NCBI GenBank assembly: GCA_934481445.1
Contig: CAKSPC010000013.1
Location: 1 to 53,514 of the forward strand
From: an uncultured Oscillospiraceae bacterium
GTDB lineage: Bacteria > Bacillota > Clostridia > Oscillospirales > Ruminococcaceae
Reading direction: 5' to 3'
Length of the DNA: 53,514 nt
A program made the translations under genes and the position numbers. Positions within the stretch are counted from its first letter, which is position 1. The number at the start of each line of letters is the position of its first letter. The notes under the pieces are model-generated. The model saw only the letters and a list, made by a program, of their open reading frames with translations. It had not been told where the DNA came from and searched no databases. This document shows, piece after piece, positions 35,994 through 44,581 of this stretch.

Positions 35994-37397
35994 TTATGCG
36001 TTGATGAACGCCGCAAACGCAAGGTATGCCGCGTAGATATCCGTCTTTGCGGTTATCTCAAACGGAGCGTGCATGGAAAGCACGGGCACGCCGACGTCGA
36101 TGGTGTCAACATCAAGATTTGCGATATAGGCCGCAACTGTTCCGCCGCCGCCGATATCTATCTTGCCGAGCTCACCCGTCTGCCAGATTACGCCGTTCTT
36201 GTCGAGAAGCGCTCTTATCTCACCGACAAACTCTGCGGAAGCGTCGGATGTGCCGCTCTTGCCGCGGGAGCCTGTGTACTTGGTTACGCATACGCCGCCG
36301 TTGAGCAGGGCGGAGTTGTTCTTTTCGAATACATCGGGGAATGTCGGATCAAATGCCGCGTTAACGTCCGCGGAAAGGCACTTGGACTTTGCGAGGACAT
36401 CCCTGCCCCTTACGCCGAAGGAAGCCGCAAGGTCGGCGATAAAAAATCTGAGATACGAAGAGCGCAGACCCGTATTACCGTCGGAGCCTGTTTCCTCCTT
36501 ATCGGTGAGGACAGCGACTGCTGTTCTCTTAACGTCCTTTGCTTCGAGGACAGCCATAAGCTCGGTATACGCGCATACGCGGTCGTCCTGACCGTAAGCG
36601 CCGACAAGGCTTCTGTCAAATCCAACGTCCTTTGCCTTGAATGCAGGAACAGCCTCAAGCTCCGCAGAAAGCAGGTCAGCCTCGGTGATACCGTACTTTT
36701 CATTCAGGATGAGCATGATGTTGAGCTTTACGGCCTCGCTTGCTTCGTCGTCCTTAAAGGGGCGGGAGCCGATGATGATGTTAAGTTCCTCGCCGCGGAT
36801 AAGCTCGGTGGAGGGGCGCTTGTACTGCGCGTTTGCAAGGTGCGGAAGCAGGTCGGAAACGCAGAATACGGGGTCGTTTTCGTCCTCGCCGATATTAACG
36901 GTGACCTTTGTTCCGTCAGCCTTTACGATAACGCCGTGCAGGGACAGCGGAACTGTCGGCCACTGGTACTTCTTTATGCCGCCGTAGTAATGCGTCTTGA
37001 AATATGCAACCTCGTCCTTTTCATACAGGGGAACCTGCTTCATGTCAAGGCGCGGAGAATCAATATGCGCCGCAACGATGTTCACGCCCTCTTCAATGGG
37101 GTCGCTGCCGATAACGGCAAGGACAACAGCCTTTTCGCGGTTGATATAATAAACCTTGTCGCCCGCCTTGTAGGTCTTTTTCTTGTCGTAGGGGGTAAAG
37201 CCCTTTGCCTCTGCGGCTTTCTTTATGAACGCCGCCGCCTCGCGCTCGGTCTTGCCCTTGTCGAGGAATACCTTGTAGCCCTCGCAGAACTTGTCGCACT
37301 TCTTGATCTCGTCAGCGCTCATGATAAGTGCTGCGTTCTTCTTGCTCATAAAAAGCTTTTCCTTGAGTTCCTTTGCAGTCAGTTCTTCCTTTGCCAT
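35994..37397 (-). CDS. M18-family zinc aminopeptidase
   Basis: A 467-residue aminopeptidase of the M18 (aspartyl aminopeptidase/Ape) family, which removes N-terminal residues from peptides in the cytoplasm. The zinc ligand regions are AAHIDSPRLD (His-Asp pair, about residue 93) and later LTDKEETGSDGNTG with the metal-bridging Asp and Glu; a final His is in LSMHAPFEI. The shape is a dinuclear metal enzyme that usually forms a tetrahedral dodecamer. AAAGGA precedes the ATG. It is in the same direction as coaE and yunB, spaced to permit one transcript. Confidence 0.93.
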   Translation of the reverse strand: MAKEELTAKELKEKLFMSKKNAALIMSADEIKKCDKFCEGYKVFLDKGKTEREAAAFIKKAAEAKGFTPYDKKKTYKAGDKVYYINREKAVVLAVIGSDPIEEGVNIVAAHIDSPRLDMKQVPLYEKDEVAYFKTHYYGGIKKYQWPTVPLSLHGVIVKADGTKVTVNIGEDENDPVFCVSDLLPHLANAQYKRPSTELIRGEELNIIIGSRPFKDDEASEAVKLNIMLILNEKYGITEADLLSAELEAVPAFKAKDVGFDRSLVGAYGQDDRVCAYTELMAVLEAKDVKRTAVAVLTDKEETGSDGNTGLRSSYLRFFIADLAASFGVRGRDVLAKSKCLSADVNAAFDPTFPDVFEKNNSALLNGGVCVTKYTGSRGKSGTSDASAEFVGEIRALLDKNGVIWQTGELGKIDIGGGGTVAAYIANLDVDTIDVGVPVLSMHAPFEITAKTDIYAAYLAFAAFINA

Positions 37398-37417
37398 GAT
37401 ATATCAATTCCTTTCAT

Positions 37418-38014
37418 TTATTTTTCTTTATCATAAAGCCGCGTGTATATATCCACGGCCTTAGTTATCTTGTTTACATAGTGCGCGGTGTCGGGTATCG
37501 GGATGGTGTCAAGGTGCACCCCGTCGGATGATATACTGCTGTCGGCGAGCCACTCGTTGACCTGCCCGCGCCCTGCATGATACGCCGCCGCTGCCGTGCC
37601 GATATCCCCGAATTCATCCATGAGATACCCAAGAAGGTAGCAGCCGTATTTTATGTTGGTCTGCGCGTCGTACATATCGTAATATACCGCGTCGTCATCG
37701 TCCTGCTTGAACTTAATCCAGTCGAATGTGTCCTCCATTATCTGCATAAGTCCCCTCGCGCCGACATTTGAAACGGCGTCGGAACGGAAGCCGCTCTCGG
37801 TTTTTATCACCGCATAGACGAAGTATTTGTCCAGCCCGTTTTCGCGTGAGTACCGCTCAACGTAGTTCTGATATTTCAGCGGATAGGCGTACTCGAGGTA
37901 CTTTTCGTACCCGAAATATCCCGCCGCCGCGATAACCATCATCACCGCCGTTATTATAATGATAACGGGCAGCACGCGTTTTTTTCTCTTTGAACGCTTG
38001 GAATAAGAAGTCAT
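37418..38014 (-). CDS. Lytic transglycosylase (SLT domain), membrane-anchored
   Basis: A 198-residue protein with a short basic N-terminus, one membrane helix (about 14-33), and an SLT lytic transglycosylase domain. The catalytic Glu is in AVIKTESGFRSDAVS, followed by ARGLMQIMEDT, and the AAYHAGRG motif. It cleaves peptidoglycan without water, leaving anhydro-muramic ends, and acts outside the cell. ATG 38014 overlaps the coaE stop codon by four bases (ATGA), so the two are coupled. This gene pair is common in Clostridia. Confidence 0.9.
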   Translation of the reverse strand: MTSYSKRSKRKKRVLPVIIIITAVMMVIAAAGYFGYEKYLEYAYPLKYQNYVERYSRENGLDKYFVYAVIKTESGFRSDAVSNVGARGLMQIMEDTFDWIKFKQDDDDAVYYDMYDAQTNIKYGCYLLGYLMDEFGDIGTAAAAYHAGRGQVNEWLADSSISSDGVHLDTIPIPDTAHYVNKITKAVDIYTRLYDKEK

Positions 38015-38613
38015 CTGTTGCCTTTCAGTTTTTCTGCCGCAGCCTTTGCGGCGGATATGAGTTCCTCACGGGAACCGTTGTTTTCGATGCAGATATCGGA
38101 TATGCCGCGGAAAAATGCCGCGTCATGCTGAGATGACAGCCGCGCCGCCGCCTGCCCGGGGGTTATCCCGTCGCGGAGGCATATCCTTTCCGCGCAGATA
38201 TTCACATCCGCGCAGACGCTGACAATGCTCGTGCACAGCCCGTCGAGCCGCGCTTCAAACAGCGTCGGGGCGTCGAGAAGCACATCCGTTTCCGCCGCGC
38301 GTATCTTTTCTATGATAATATATGTTATATACGGGTAGATAATACGGTTGTACAGTTCCCTGTCCGCCTTGCTTGTAAAAATTCTGTCGGCGGTCTTTCG
38401 CCTGTTAAGGGTGCCGTCGGGGTCGATGATGTCGGGGGTAAATCTCCGCGCGATCTCATCAAGAAATCCCTTATCTGCCGCCGCTTCCCGCGCGCAGATA
38501 TCGCAGTCAATTACGGTGTACCCGCACTCTGCAAATGCGCGGCTTACGGTGGATTTGCCCGCGCCTGACATTCCCGTCAAACCGATTATTTTTCTGTCGG
38601 AAAGCTCCAGCAT
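38011..38613 (-). CDS. coaE: Dephospho-CoA kinase
   Basis: A 200-residue kinase that completes CoA synthesis by phosphorylating dephospho-CoA. It has the P-loop GLTGMSGAGKST, the CDICAREA segment and a DAPTLFEARLD motif in the substrate region, as in CoaE. The ATG at 38613 has GAGGTGTG upstream and begins 2 bp after the tsaC stop; a GTG at 38619 is also in frame. It is coupled to the next gene. Confidence 0.92.
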   Translation of the reverse strand: MLELSDRKIIGLTGMSGAGKSTVSRAFAECGYTVIDCDICAREAAADKGFLDEIARRFTPDIIDPDGTLNRRKTADRIFTSKADRELYNRIIYPYITYIIIEKIRAAETDVLLDAPTLFEARLDGLCTSIVSVCADVNICAERICLRDGITPGQAAARLSSQHDAAFFRGISDICIENNGSREELISAAKAAAEKLKGNR

Positions 38614-38615
38614 GG

Positions 38616-39626
38616 TCACACCTCTGCTATCTTAAATCCCGCCGCGCGGATCAGCCTGTTGTATACCGCAAGACCTATCCCGTCCTCCGACGGCATCTCG
38701 ACAAGCACGATATCCGCGCCGACATCGTCCGCGTATCTCAGCAGGGCGAAAAGCCTGTGTGCCTGCAATGACGTGTCCTTGCCGTAATCCATGAATATCC
38801 CCGCTTCGTCGACGCCCGCGCCAAACGCGAGCACCTTCTTCCCTGCGGATTTTTCCGCAACGGAGCGGCAGTATTCCACGAATTGCTCTCCGTGGGCATT
38901 TACAATTGTAACATCCGCCTTTGGAGAATAGTGCTTGTATTTCATTCCCGGGGAAAGCACACGCTCGTTGGGGTCTGGCCGGGCGGTGACGGCTTTGTCC
39001 ACCTCCACCTCGCCGAACTCCGAAAGCATTTCCGCGGTTATTCCGCCGGGACGGAGAATGTGTATCTTTCCGTTTCTGAAGCAGATAACGGTGCTTTCCA
39101 CACCGACGGAGCATTCCCCGCCGTCGATTATGAGCGGGATTTTACCGTCCATGTCGTCAAAAACGTGCTTCGCTGTGGTGGGACTGGGTTTTCCCGAAAG
39201 ATTTGCGGATGGCGCCGCAAGCGGAAATCCGCAGGCGTCGATTATCTCCCGTGCCGCCTCGGACGACGGCATTCTCACCGCAACGGTGTCAAGCCCGCCG
39301 CTTGTTGTGGAGGGGATAATATCCGATTTCGGGAATATCATCGTAAGCGGACCGCCCCAGAAGCGCTCCGCAAGCTTCAGCGCGATGGGGGGAATCTCCT
39401 TGACAAGCGGCGGAAGCATATCCATATTGCTGATGTGAACTATCAGCGGATTGTCCTGCGGCCTGCCCTTGGCTTCAAATATGCTTCGCACCGCCTCAAC
39501 ATTCCGCGCGTCCGCGGCAAGCCCGTACACCGTTTCCGTCGGTATGCCGACTATCCCGCCGCCGCGCAGTATATCTGCCGCCGCTTTCGCGCTCTCGGCG
39601 CTGAACGGCAGTATTTTCGTGGTCAT
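38616..39626 (-). CDS. tsaC: Threonylcarbamoyl-AMP synthase, Sua5 type
   Basis: A 336-residue protein with an N-terminal YrdC/TsaC domain (GGIVGIPTETVYGLAADA and SPTTAKHVFDD segments) and a C-terminal Sua5 domain, so the long Sua5 form. It makes threonylcarbamoyl-AMP for the universal t6A37 tRNA modification. ATG 39626 has GGAAG six bases upstream; ATG 39644 overlaps the prfA stop and is the alternative. The order prfA-tsaC-coaE is common in Firmicutes and it sits between these genes here. Confidence 0.93.
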   Translation of the reverse strand: MTTKILPFSAESAKAAADILRGGGIVGIPTETVYGLAADARNVEAVRSIFEAKGRPQDNPLIVHISNMDMLPPLVKEIPPIALKLAERFWGGPLTMIFPKSDIIPSTTSGGLDTVAVRMPSSEAAREIIDACGFPLAAPSANLSGKPSPTTAKHVFDDMDGKIPLIIDGGECSVGVESTVICFRNGKIHILRPGGITAEMLSEFGEVEVDKAVTARPDPNERVLSPGMKYKHYSPKADVTIVNAHGEQFVEYCRSVAEKSAGKKVLAFGAGVDEAGIFMDYGKDTSLQAHRLFALLRYADDVGADIVLVEMPSEDGIGLAVYNRLIRAAGFKIAEV

Positions 39627-39640
39627 ATAAACACTTCCAA

Positions 39641-40714
39641 TCATTCCTTGCTGCTGAGCAGCTTCGCCGTCATATCGGCAACGCGCAGCGCGTCGAAAAC
39701 CTCGTCGCAGCCGCCGTTCATCATCTCGTCGAGCTTGTACAGCGTAAGGCCTATCCTGTGGTCGGTCACACGCGACTGCGGGAAATTATAGGTGCGTATC
39801 CGCTCGGAGCGGTCGCCCGTGCCCACCTGAATGCGGCGTTCTTCCGCGATGGCGCTGTCGCGCTCGTGCAGGCGCCGGTCGTACAGCTTGGTGTACAGCA
39901 TTTTCATCGCCTTTTCGCGGTTTTTGAACTGCGAGCGCTCCTCCTGACACTCCACGACTATCCCCGAGGGATTGTGGATTATCCTTATCGCGGATTCGGT
40001 CTTATTGATGTGCTGACCACCGGCGCCGCTGGAGCGGAACGTCTGTACCGTAAGGTCGGCGGGGTTGATGTTTACATCGACCTCCTCCGCCTCCGGAAGC
40101 ACCGCAACAGTCACTGTGGAGGTCTGTATGCGCCCCTGCGATTCCGTTTCGGGAACGCGCTGCACCCTGTGCACGCCGCTCTCGTATTTAAGCTTTGAGT
40201 ACACCTCGCCGCCCTCCACGCTGAAGCTTACCTCGCGGAAGCCGCCGAGCTCCGTGGGATTGGAGCTGATGAGTTCTGTTTTCCAGCCCTGCCGCGCCGC
40301 GTACATCGAGTACATTCTGAACATCGACCCTGCAAACAGCGCCGCCTCTTCCCCGCCCGCGCCGGCGCGTATCTCGACAATAACACTCTTGTTATCGTCG
40401 GGGTCGCGGGGAAGCAGAAGCATTTTCAGCTCCTGTGAAAGCCGCTCCATGCGCTCCTTGCCGTCGTTGTATTCGCTGCGGGCAAGCTCGCGCATTTCTT
40501 CGTCAAGTCCGCCCTCGTCAAGCATGGCCTTGGCGTCGTTGAAGTCGCTCTCCGCCGCGGTGTACCTGCGGTAGGTTTCTATCAGCGGCGTCAGCTCCCT
40601 ATGCTCCTGCATAAGTTCGCGGTACAGCTTGTTATCGGAAATAACGGCGGGGTCGGAAAGCTTCATGTTAATTTCCTCGTACCTTGCCTCCGCCATTCTC
40701 AGTTTCTCTGTCAT
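39641..40714 (-). CDS. prfA: Peptide chain release factor 1
   Basis: A 357-residue RF1 that reads UAA and UAG stop codons. The catalytic GGQ is in SSGAGGQHINKTES (about residues 231-233), and the codon-recognition segment is RVPETESQGR (usually a PxT-type motif; here PET). AGGGAT precedes the ATG, which directly follows the DUF951 gene's stop. It is the second gene of the transcript from 40957-40985. Confidence 0.97.
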   Translation of the reverse strand: MTEKLRMAEARYEEINMKLSDPAVISDNKLYRELMQEHRELTPLIETYRRYTAAESDFNDAKAMLDEGGLDEEMRELARSEYNDGKERMERLSQELKMLLLPRDPDDNKSVIVEIRAGAGGEEAALFAGSMFRMYSMYAARQGWKTELISSNPTELGGFREVSFSVEGGEVYSKLKYESGVHRVQRVPETESQGRIQTSTVTVAVLPEAEEVDVNINPADLTVQTFRSSGAGGQHINKTESAIRIIHNPSGIVVECQEERSQFKNREKAMKMLYTKLYDRRLHERDSAIAEERRIQVGTGDRSERIRTYNFPQSRVTDHRIGLTLYKLDEMMNGGCDEVFDALRVADMTAKLLSSKE

Positions 40715-40915
40715 TTATCCCTCTGTGGTATTATTTTCACGAATTACCGACCTTATTTTCTTCTCGCATTTTGAGCGCGGGATCATAAAACTGTGTCCGC
40801 ACCCTGCGCAGGTCAGCCGAAAATCGGCGCCGACGCGCATGACTTTCATCTGTGTGCTTCCGCAGCCGGGATGAGGCTTCTTCATAACAAGCACATCGCC
40901 CACCATTATATCCAT
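40715..40915 (-). CDS. DUF951 protein, small zinc-type protein
   Basis: A 66-residue protein of the DUF951 family. It has the pattern VGDVLVMKKPHPGCGS, then RVGADFRLTCAGCGH, then MIPRSKCEKKI. Three or four Cys are placed to bind a metal. The family is almost always found next to replication or translation genes in Firmicutes and its role is unknown. GGCGGTGA precedes the ATG, and it is the first gene of the prfA-tsaC-coaE transcript. Confidence 0.88.
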   Translation of the reverse strand: MDIMVGDVLVMKKPHPGCGSTQMKVMRVGADFRLTCAGCGHSFMIPRSKCEKKIRSVIRENNTTEG

Positions 40916-40956
40916 GCTGTCACCGCCTTTCTTACTGCATACATATTCATCTTAAT

Positions 40957-40985
40957 AGTATAACACTTTTTCATTCTTTTTTCAA
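40957..40985 (-). promoter_or_regulatory. Promoter of the DUF951-prfA operon
   Basis: Minus-strand TTGAAA (40980-40985), 17 bp, TATACT (40957-40962), about 40 bp upstream of the DUF951 start. Confidence 0.75.
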
Positions 40986-41047
40986 TATTCTTACGGGATT
41001 TTTTTATATTTTTTATAAGATAACGTGCATTTTTCTCACTTGAGCAT

Positions 41048-41079
41048 AAAAAATCCTCCTTTATGCAGATAAAGGAGGA
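41048..41079 (-). terminator. Terminator after the TM1266-type gene
   Basis: An 11-bp perfect stem TCCTCCTTTAT/ATAAAGGAGGA with GCAG loop, followed on the minus strand by TTTTTT. It closes the transcript that starts at 45813. Confidence 0.9.
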
Positions 41080-41098
41080 AATTCTGTCAATATCGAAA

Positions 41099-41383
41099 TC
41101 AACTTTCGGCGCTGTCAGTTTTCTGCCCGGGCATTTTCTGGTATATTGTCTTTGCGGTAACGCCTTTCAGCGCGCCGAGCCTTCCCGAAAGAGTGTTTAT
41201 AACATCCTGCGGAGCGTCGATGGCAACGCTTATTATCGACACCCCCGCCTTTTCATACGGAATGCCCATGCGCCCGATGATGTACTCCGCGCATTCATGC
41301 AGCAGCGCATTCAGCCGCCCGACGGATTCACGCCCGGAAACAACTATGCCGATAAGCGCGACCCTGTATGTTTCATCTCTCAT
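41099..41383 (-). CDS. TM1266-family protein, iron-only hydrogenase system putative regulator
   Basis: A 94-residue ferredoxin-like/ACT-type protein. It has RVALIGIVVSGRESVGRLNALLHE and then YIIGRMGIPYEKAGVSIISVAIDAP, followed by LSGRLGALKGVTAKTIYQK, which matches the TM1266 family found beside [FeFe]-hydrogenase genes. No hydrogenase is in the window. AAAGGA precedes the ATG. Confidence 0.85.
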   Translation of the reverse strand: MRDETYRVALIGIVVSGRESVGRLNALLHECAEYIIGRMGIPYEKAGVSIISVAIDAPQDVINTLSGRLGALKGVTAKTIYQKMPGQKTDSAES

Positions 41384-41414
41384 AAAAATGTCCTTTCACA
41401 GCAGATCCTGCAGG

Positions 41415-41606
41415 TTATTCCTTATGCTTTGCGGGATTTTTAAGCTTGACCTCGGGTATCGCGAGGTTTTCAAAAATGACGTCGCCGCCGCTGTCCTGCT
41501 CTTCGTCGTTTGCCGCGGAGTGTTTCAGCGTGTCGACGTGTATCTCGGGCACGGCAAGATTTTCCGAAAAATAATCAAGCTTTCTGTTCTTGTCCTTCTC
41601 TTTCAT
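41415..41606 (-). CDS. Unknown 63-residue protein with an internal repeat
   Basis: I do not recognise this family. The protein is charged and short: it has two copies of a motif, SENLAVPEI (about residues 14-22) and FENLAIPEV (about 45-53), each followed by a stretch ending in Leu. It has no signal peptide or membrane helix. GGAGGTAATT precedes the ATG, a strong site. It begins 12 bp after the GltS stop and is followed by the TM1266-type gene. It could be a regulator or partner of the transport genes, but this is a guess. Confidence 0.7.
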   Translation of the reverse strand: MKEKDKNRKLDYFSENLAVPEIHVDTLKHSAANDEEQDSGGDVIFENLAIPEVKLKNPAKHKE

Positions 41607-41618
41607 AATTACCTCCGT

Positions 41619-42812
41619 TCAGTTCAGGAAATTTATAAAGAAAGTTATGACCAAACTGTTTATAAAGTCCGCAAACATACTTCCGATTATCGGCACCAGC
41701 AGATAAGCCTTTACGGACGGCGCGTATTTCTCGGTTATCGCCTGCATATTTGCCATGGCGTTCGGGGTAGCGCCCATGCCGAAGCCGCAGACGCCCGCGG
41801 AAAGCACCGCCGCGTCGTAGTCCCTGCCCATGACGTTGAACACAACGAAATAGCTGAAAAGTATCATAATGACTATCTGCGCAACAAGCAGCACAACCAG
41901 CGGCAAGGCAAGCTCCGCAAGCTGCCATAGTTTCAGCGTTATCATCGCAATTCCGAGGAAAAGCGACAGGCAGATACCGCCGATGTCGTTGATTTCGCCC
42001 ATGTGTATGTGGAGCTTTCCCGTGTATTCATCAACGTTGCGCATTACCGCCGCAACAATCATCGAGCCGATATATACCGGGAACGTCATTCCCGTGAGAG
42101 AAAGCGCCCACGAAACCACAGTGCCTATTCCCATCGCAATGGCTATCTGATACGCCGCGGGGGCATACATACTGACGGAGCGGTGGTGCTTCTGCTCCTC
42201 TTCCTCGAGCATGGTCGCGTCCTCGGCGTGCACGCCGTCAAGCAGCCTGTGCCTTTCGATAAGCCTGCGCGCAACCGGGCCGCCCATAAGCGAACCTGTG
42301 ATAAGTCCGAATGTTGCCGCGGCGGTGCAGAATGTCGTTGCGCCCTCGATGCCGAAATCCTCGAGCACCGGGCCGAACGCTCCCGATGTGCCGTGCCCTC
42401 CCACCATCGGGATGGAGCCGGTGCACATTCCGATAAGAGGGCTTATACCAAGCACCTCCGACAGTCCCACCGCGGTGAGATTCTGTATAATAATAAGCCC
42501 GCAAAGGCAGAACAGAAATACGATAAGGCTCACGCCGCCCGCTTTCAGCACCTTTACGTTCGCCTGAAATCCCACTGATGTAAAGAACATTACCATGCAG
42601 ACGTTTTTCAGTGTTTCATCAAAATTGAACTCAACTATTCCGAGAACATACATCAGGCAGGATACCACCGCGAAAACAATTCCGCCGATAACCGGCGCGG
42701 GAATGCAGAATTTTTCAAGAAAGCCTATTCTTTTTTTAAGGAATCCGCCAAGGAACAGCACCCCGACAGCCAGCGCCAGCGTCTGATACATATCAATATT
42801 TAATGTTTGCAA
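41619..42812 (-). CDS. gltS: Sodium/glutamate symporter
   Basis: A 397-residue membrane protein of the GltS family with about ten helices. Typical segments are PAPVIGGIVFAVV, the GTSGAFGP motif, and GFGMGATPNAMANM in the second half, which are the repeated substrate and sodium site features. It takes up glutamate with sodium. The start is TTG at 42812 with AAGGAGG eight bases upstream. It begins 12 bp past the TAXI protein stop, so they are cotranscribed. Confidence 0.92.
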   Translation of the reverse strand: MQTLNIDMYQTLALAVGVLFLGGFLKKRIGFLEKFCIPAPVIGGIVFAVVSCLMYVLGIVEFNFDETLKNVCMVMFFTSVGFQANVKVLKAGGVSLIVFLFCLCGLIIIQNLTAVGLSEVLGISPLIGMCTGSIPMVGGHGTSGAFGPVLEDFGIEGATTFCTAAATFGLITGSLMGGPVARRLIERHRLLDGVHAEDATMLEEEEQKHHRSVSMYAPAAYQIAIAMGIGTVVSWALSLTGMTFPVYIGSMIVAAVMRNVDEYTGKLHIHMGEINDIGGICLSLFLGIAMITLKLWQLAELALPLVVLLVAQIVIMILFSYFVVFNVMGRDYDAAVLSAGVCGFGMGATPNAMANMQAITEKYAPSVKAYLLVPIIGSMFADFINSLVITFFINFLN

Positions 42813-42824
42813 TCCAACGCCTCC

Positions 42825-43799
42825 TTAGCTGTCCTGCGAGCCGAACACGAACCCTACCCTGCCCGCCGCGGGATCGGTTTCAACGGCAATGCCGACTGTT
42901 TCGTAATAATCCGCCGCGCCTTCGTGGAACACACACGGAATATCCGCCACGGCAAATTCGGCGCTCGGCGATTTAACGGCAATGCCGTCAGTTTCAAATA
43001 GTTTCTGTGTTATCTCGTGAACTGCCGTCCTGTCCGCCCTGCTGTCCGCAACGAGAACCGCCTTTACTCCGACGGTGCGGATGTCCTCCGCCTGCCCGCT
43101 GTAAGTCCCCGCGGGGATGGTAACGGCGGAGTAGCCCTTGTATATCTCCGTCATGTAAGAAATCGTGCGGTCGTCGAGGGAAAGAATACGGATGTCAGCG
43201 CTTTCCGACAACTCATTCACTACCTCAGATGGAGTACCCATCACCACGAAAAATGCGTCCACTTCTCCGTTTTTCAGCGCTTCCGCCGAATCTTTATACG
43301 ACATATACGCCTTGTTGACAGAAGTGCTGTCTATTCCCGCGGAAAGAAAAAGATATTCGGCGTTCTTCGCAACGCCGGAGCCCTCCTCGCCGACGGATAC
43401 GGTTTTTCCTTTAAGGTCGGGCAGGGTCGTAATTTCGGAATCCGCGCGGACGATTATCTGAAACGCCTCGTCGTACAGCCCCGCAACGGCTCTGACGGAA
43501 GTAACGGGCTCGCCTTCGAAATCACCGACGCCGTTCACAGCTTCTGACAAAACGTCGCTCTGCACTATCGCAAGGTCGATAAAGCCCTCGCCGAGCAGGC
43601 GCATATTCGCGCGTGAGCCTGCGGTTTCGCGGACGGTCATGCCGCTTTCCTGCGTACTGAGCTCGGTGCCGTAGGCATAGTACACGCCGCCTGCATTGCC
43701 TGTTCCGAGTTTCAGCTCCGACGTCATGCCGCAGGAGCACAGCATCGAAAGCGCCAGTACAGCCGAAACCGTATTTATCGTTTTCTTAATATTTATCAA
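42825..43799 (-). CDS. TAXI-family TRAP transporter solute-binding lipoprotein
   Basis: A 324-residue lipoprotein with lipobox LCSC (Cys23). The mature part starts with the TAXI features KLGTGNAGGVYYAYG, then RETAGSRANMRLL, and EEGSGVAKNAEYLF. Such proteins normally feed a TRAP transporter with fused DctQM membrane subunits; none is near. The first TAXI structures bound glutamate or glutamine, and the next gene is GltS. It starts at TTG 43799 with GGAG upstream. Its role as a supplier of glutamate to GltS is an inference. Confidence 0.9.
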   Translation of the reverse strand: MINIKKTINTVSAVLALSMLCSCGMTSELKLGTGNAGGVYYAYGTELSTQESGMTVRETAGSRANMRLLGEGFIDLAIVQSDVLSEAVNGVGDFEGEPVTSVRAVAGLYDEAFQIIVRADSEITTLPDLKGKTVSVGEEGSGVAKNAEYLFLSAGIDSTSVNKAYMSYKDSAEALKNGEVDAFFVVMGTPSEVVNELSESADIRILSLDDRTISYMTEIYKGYSAVTIPAGTYSGQAEDIRTVGVKAVLVADSRADRTAVHEITQKLFETDGIAVKSPSAEFAVADIPCVFHEGAADYYETVGIAVETDPAAGRVGFVFGSQDS

Positions 43800-43838
43800 T
43801 CAAATCAACTCCGATTTTTGTTGTAATATCCACCTACG

Positions 43839-43867
43839 AAAAACCGCAGTCGCGAAATGACTGCGGT
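43839..43867 (-). terminator. Terminator after the ECF S component gene
   Basis: ACCGCAGTC/GACTGCGGT perfect 9-bp stem, loop of seven, followed on the minus strand by TTTT. It lies 10 bp after the stop. This could separate the ECF pair from the TAXI-GltS unit. Confidence 0.85.
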
Positions 43868-43876
43868 AGAATGTCA

Positions 43877-44581
43877 TTATGCTTCGCCGGCGGAAAGGAA
43901 CACGCCGTATTTCTTTTTAATGCGCTCAAGGCGCTTTCCGACGGGCTTGCGAAGCGCCAGCAGGAACACCACATTAGAAACGCAGTACACCGCCGTAACG
44001 GGAAGCGCTGAAATAATAGCCGCAAGCCACCGCTCCGTCGTAAATACTCCGTCCATCGAAAGGACAGTCCATATATCCATAACAACGGAATAGCCCGCCC
44101 CGGCGATAATTCCGTAAATAACCAGCGGAACAACTCGCTCGAGAATTTTATTCTTATTTATAATGCCCGCGATGAAGCCTATCATTCCCCAGCAGAACAT
44201 CTGAAACGGCGTCCACGGTCCCTGCCCGAAATAAATATTCGATATCACCGCCGAAAGCGCCCCGACCATAAATCCCGTCTGCGGCCCGAGGTACATTGCC
44301 GAAAGGACTACGATGGCGGTAACAGGCTTGAAGAACGGTATCGGCGCGAAAATGAACCGCCCCGCGGCAGAAAATGCTGTCATCACCGCCGCAAGCACAA
44401 GTTCGCGGGCGGACGGCGCGCGCCGCTCAAACGAAAGGAAAAACGGCACACAGCACATCACCGCCGCGATGACCGTCGCCGCGTCCCAGCCGATAACGCC
44501 CCATGCCGCCGCAAGCAGCGCCGCGCACGGAACGCACAGTATCGCCGCAGCGGCAACGACATTCTTAACGCGCGTGCTCAC
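43877..44581 (-). CDS. ECF transporter S component
   Basis: A 234-residue membrane protein with six to seven helices. It has the ECF S-component features: an N-terminal helix pair, PIPFFKPVTAIVVLSAMYLGPQTGFMVGA, then SNIYFGQGPWTPFQM before the last helices. S components bind a vitamin or metal-type substrate and dock onto a shared ECF module (EcfA, EcfA', EcfT), which is not here. The substrate is not clear; the GQGPWTPFQM motif recalls the cobalamin/CbrT-like group. It starts at GTG 44581, which overlaps the upstream gene by four bases. Confidence 0.85.
   Translation of the reverse strand: MSTRVKNVVAAAAILCVPCAALLAAAWGVIGWDAATVIAAVMCCVPFFLSFERRAPSARELVLAAVMTAFSAAGRFIFAPIPFFKPVTAIVVLSAMYLGPQTGFMVGALSAVISNIYFGQGPWTPFQMFCWGMIGFIAGIINKNKILERVVPLVIYGIIAGAGYSVVMDIWTVLSMDGVFTTERWLAAIISALPVTAVYCVSNVVFLLALRKPVGKRLERIKKKYGVFLSAGEA

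Noticed and set aside
35829..37436. 535-codon frame opposite the M18 aminopeptidase
   Set aside because: Antisense to a well-supported gene, Cys-rich and with no known motif.
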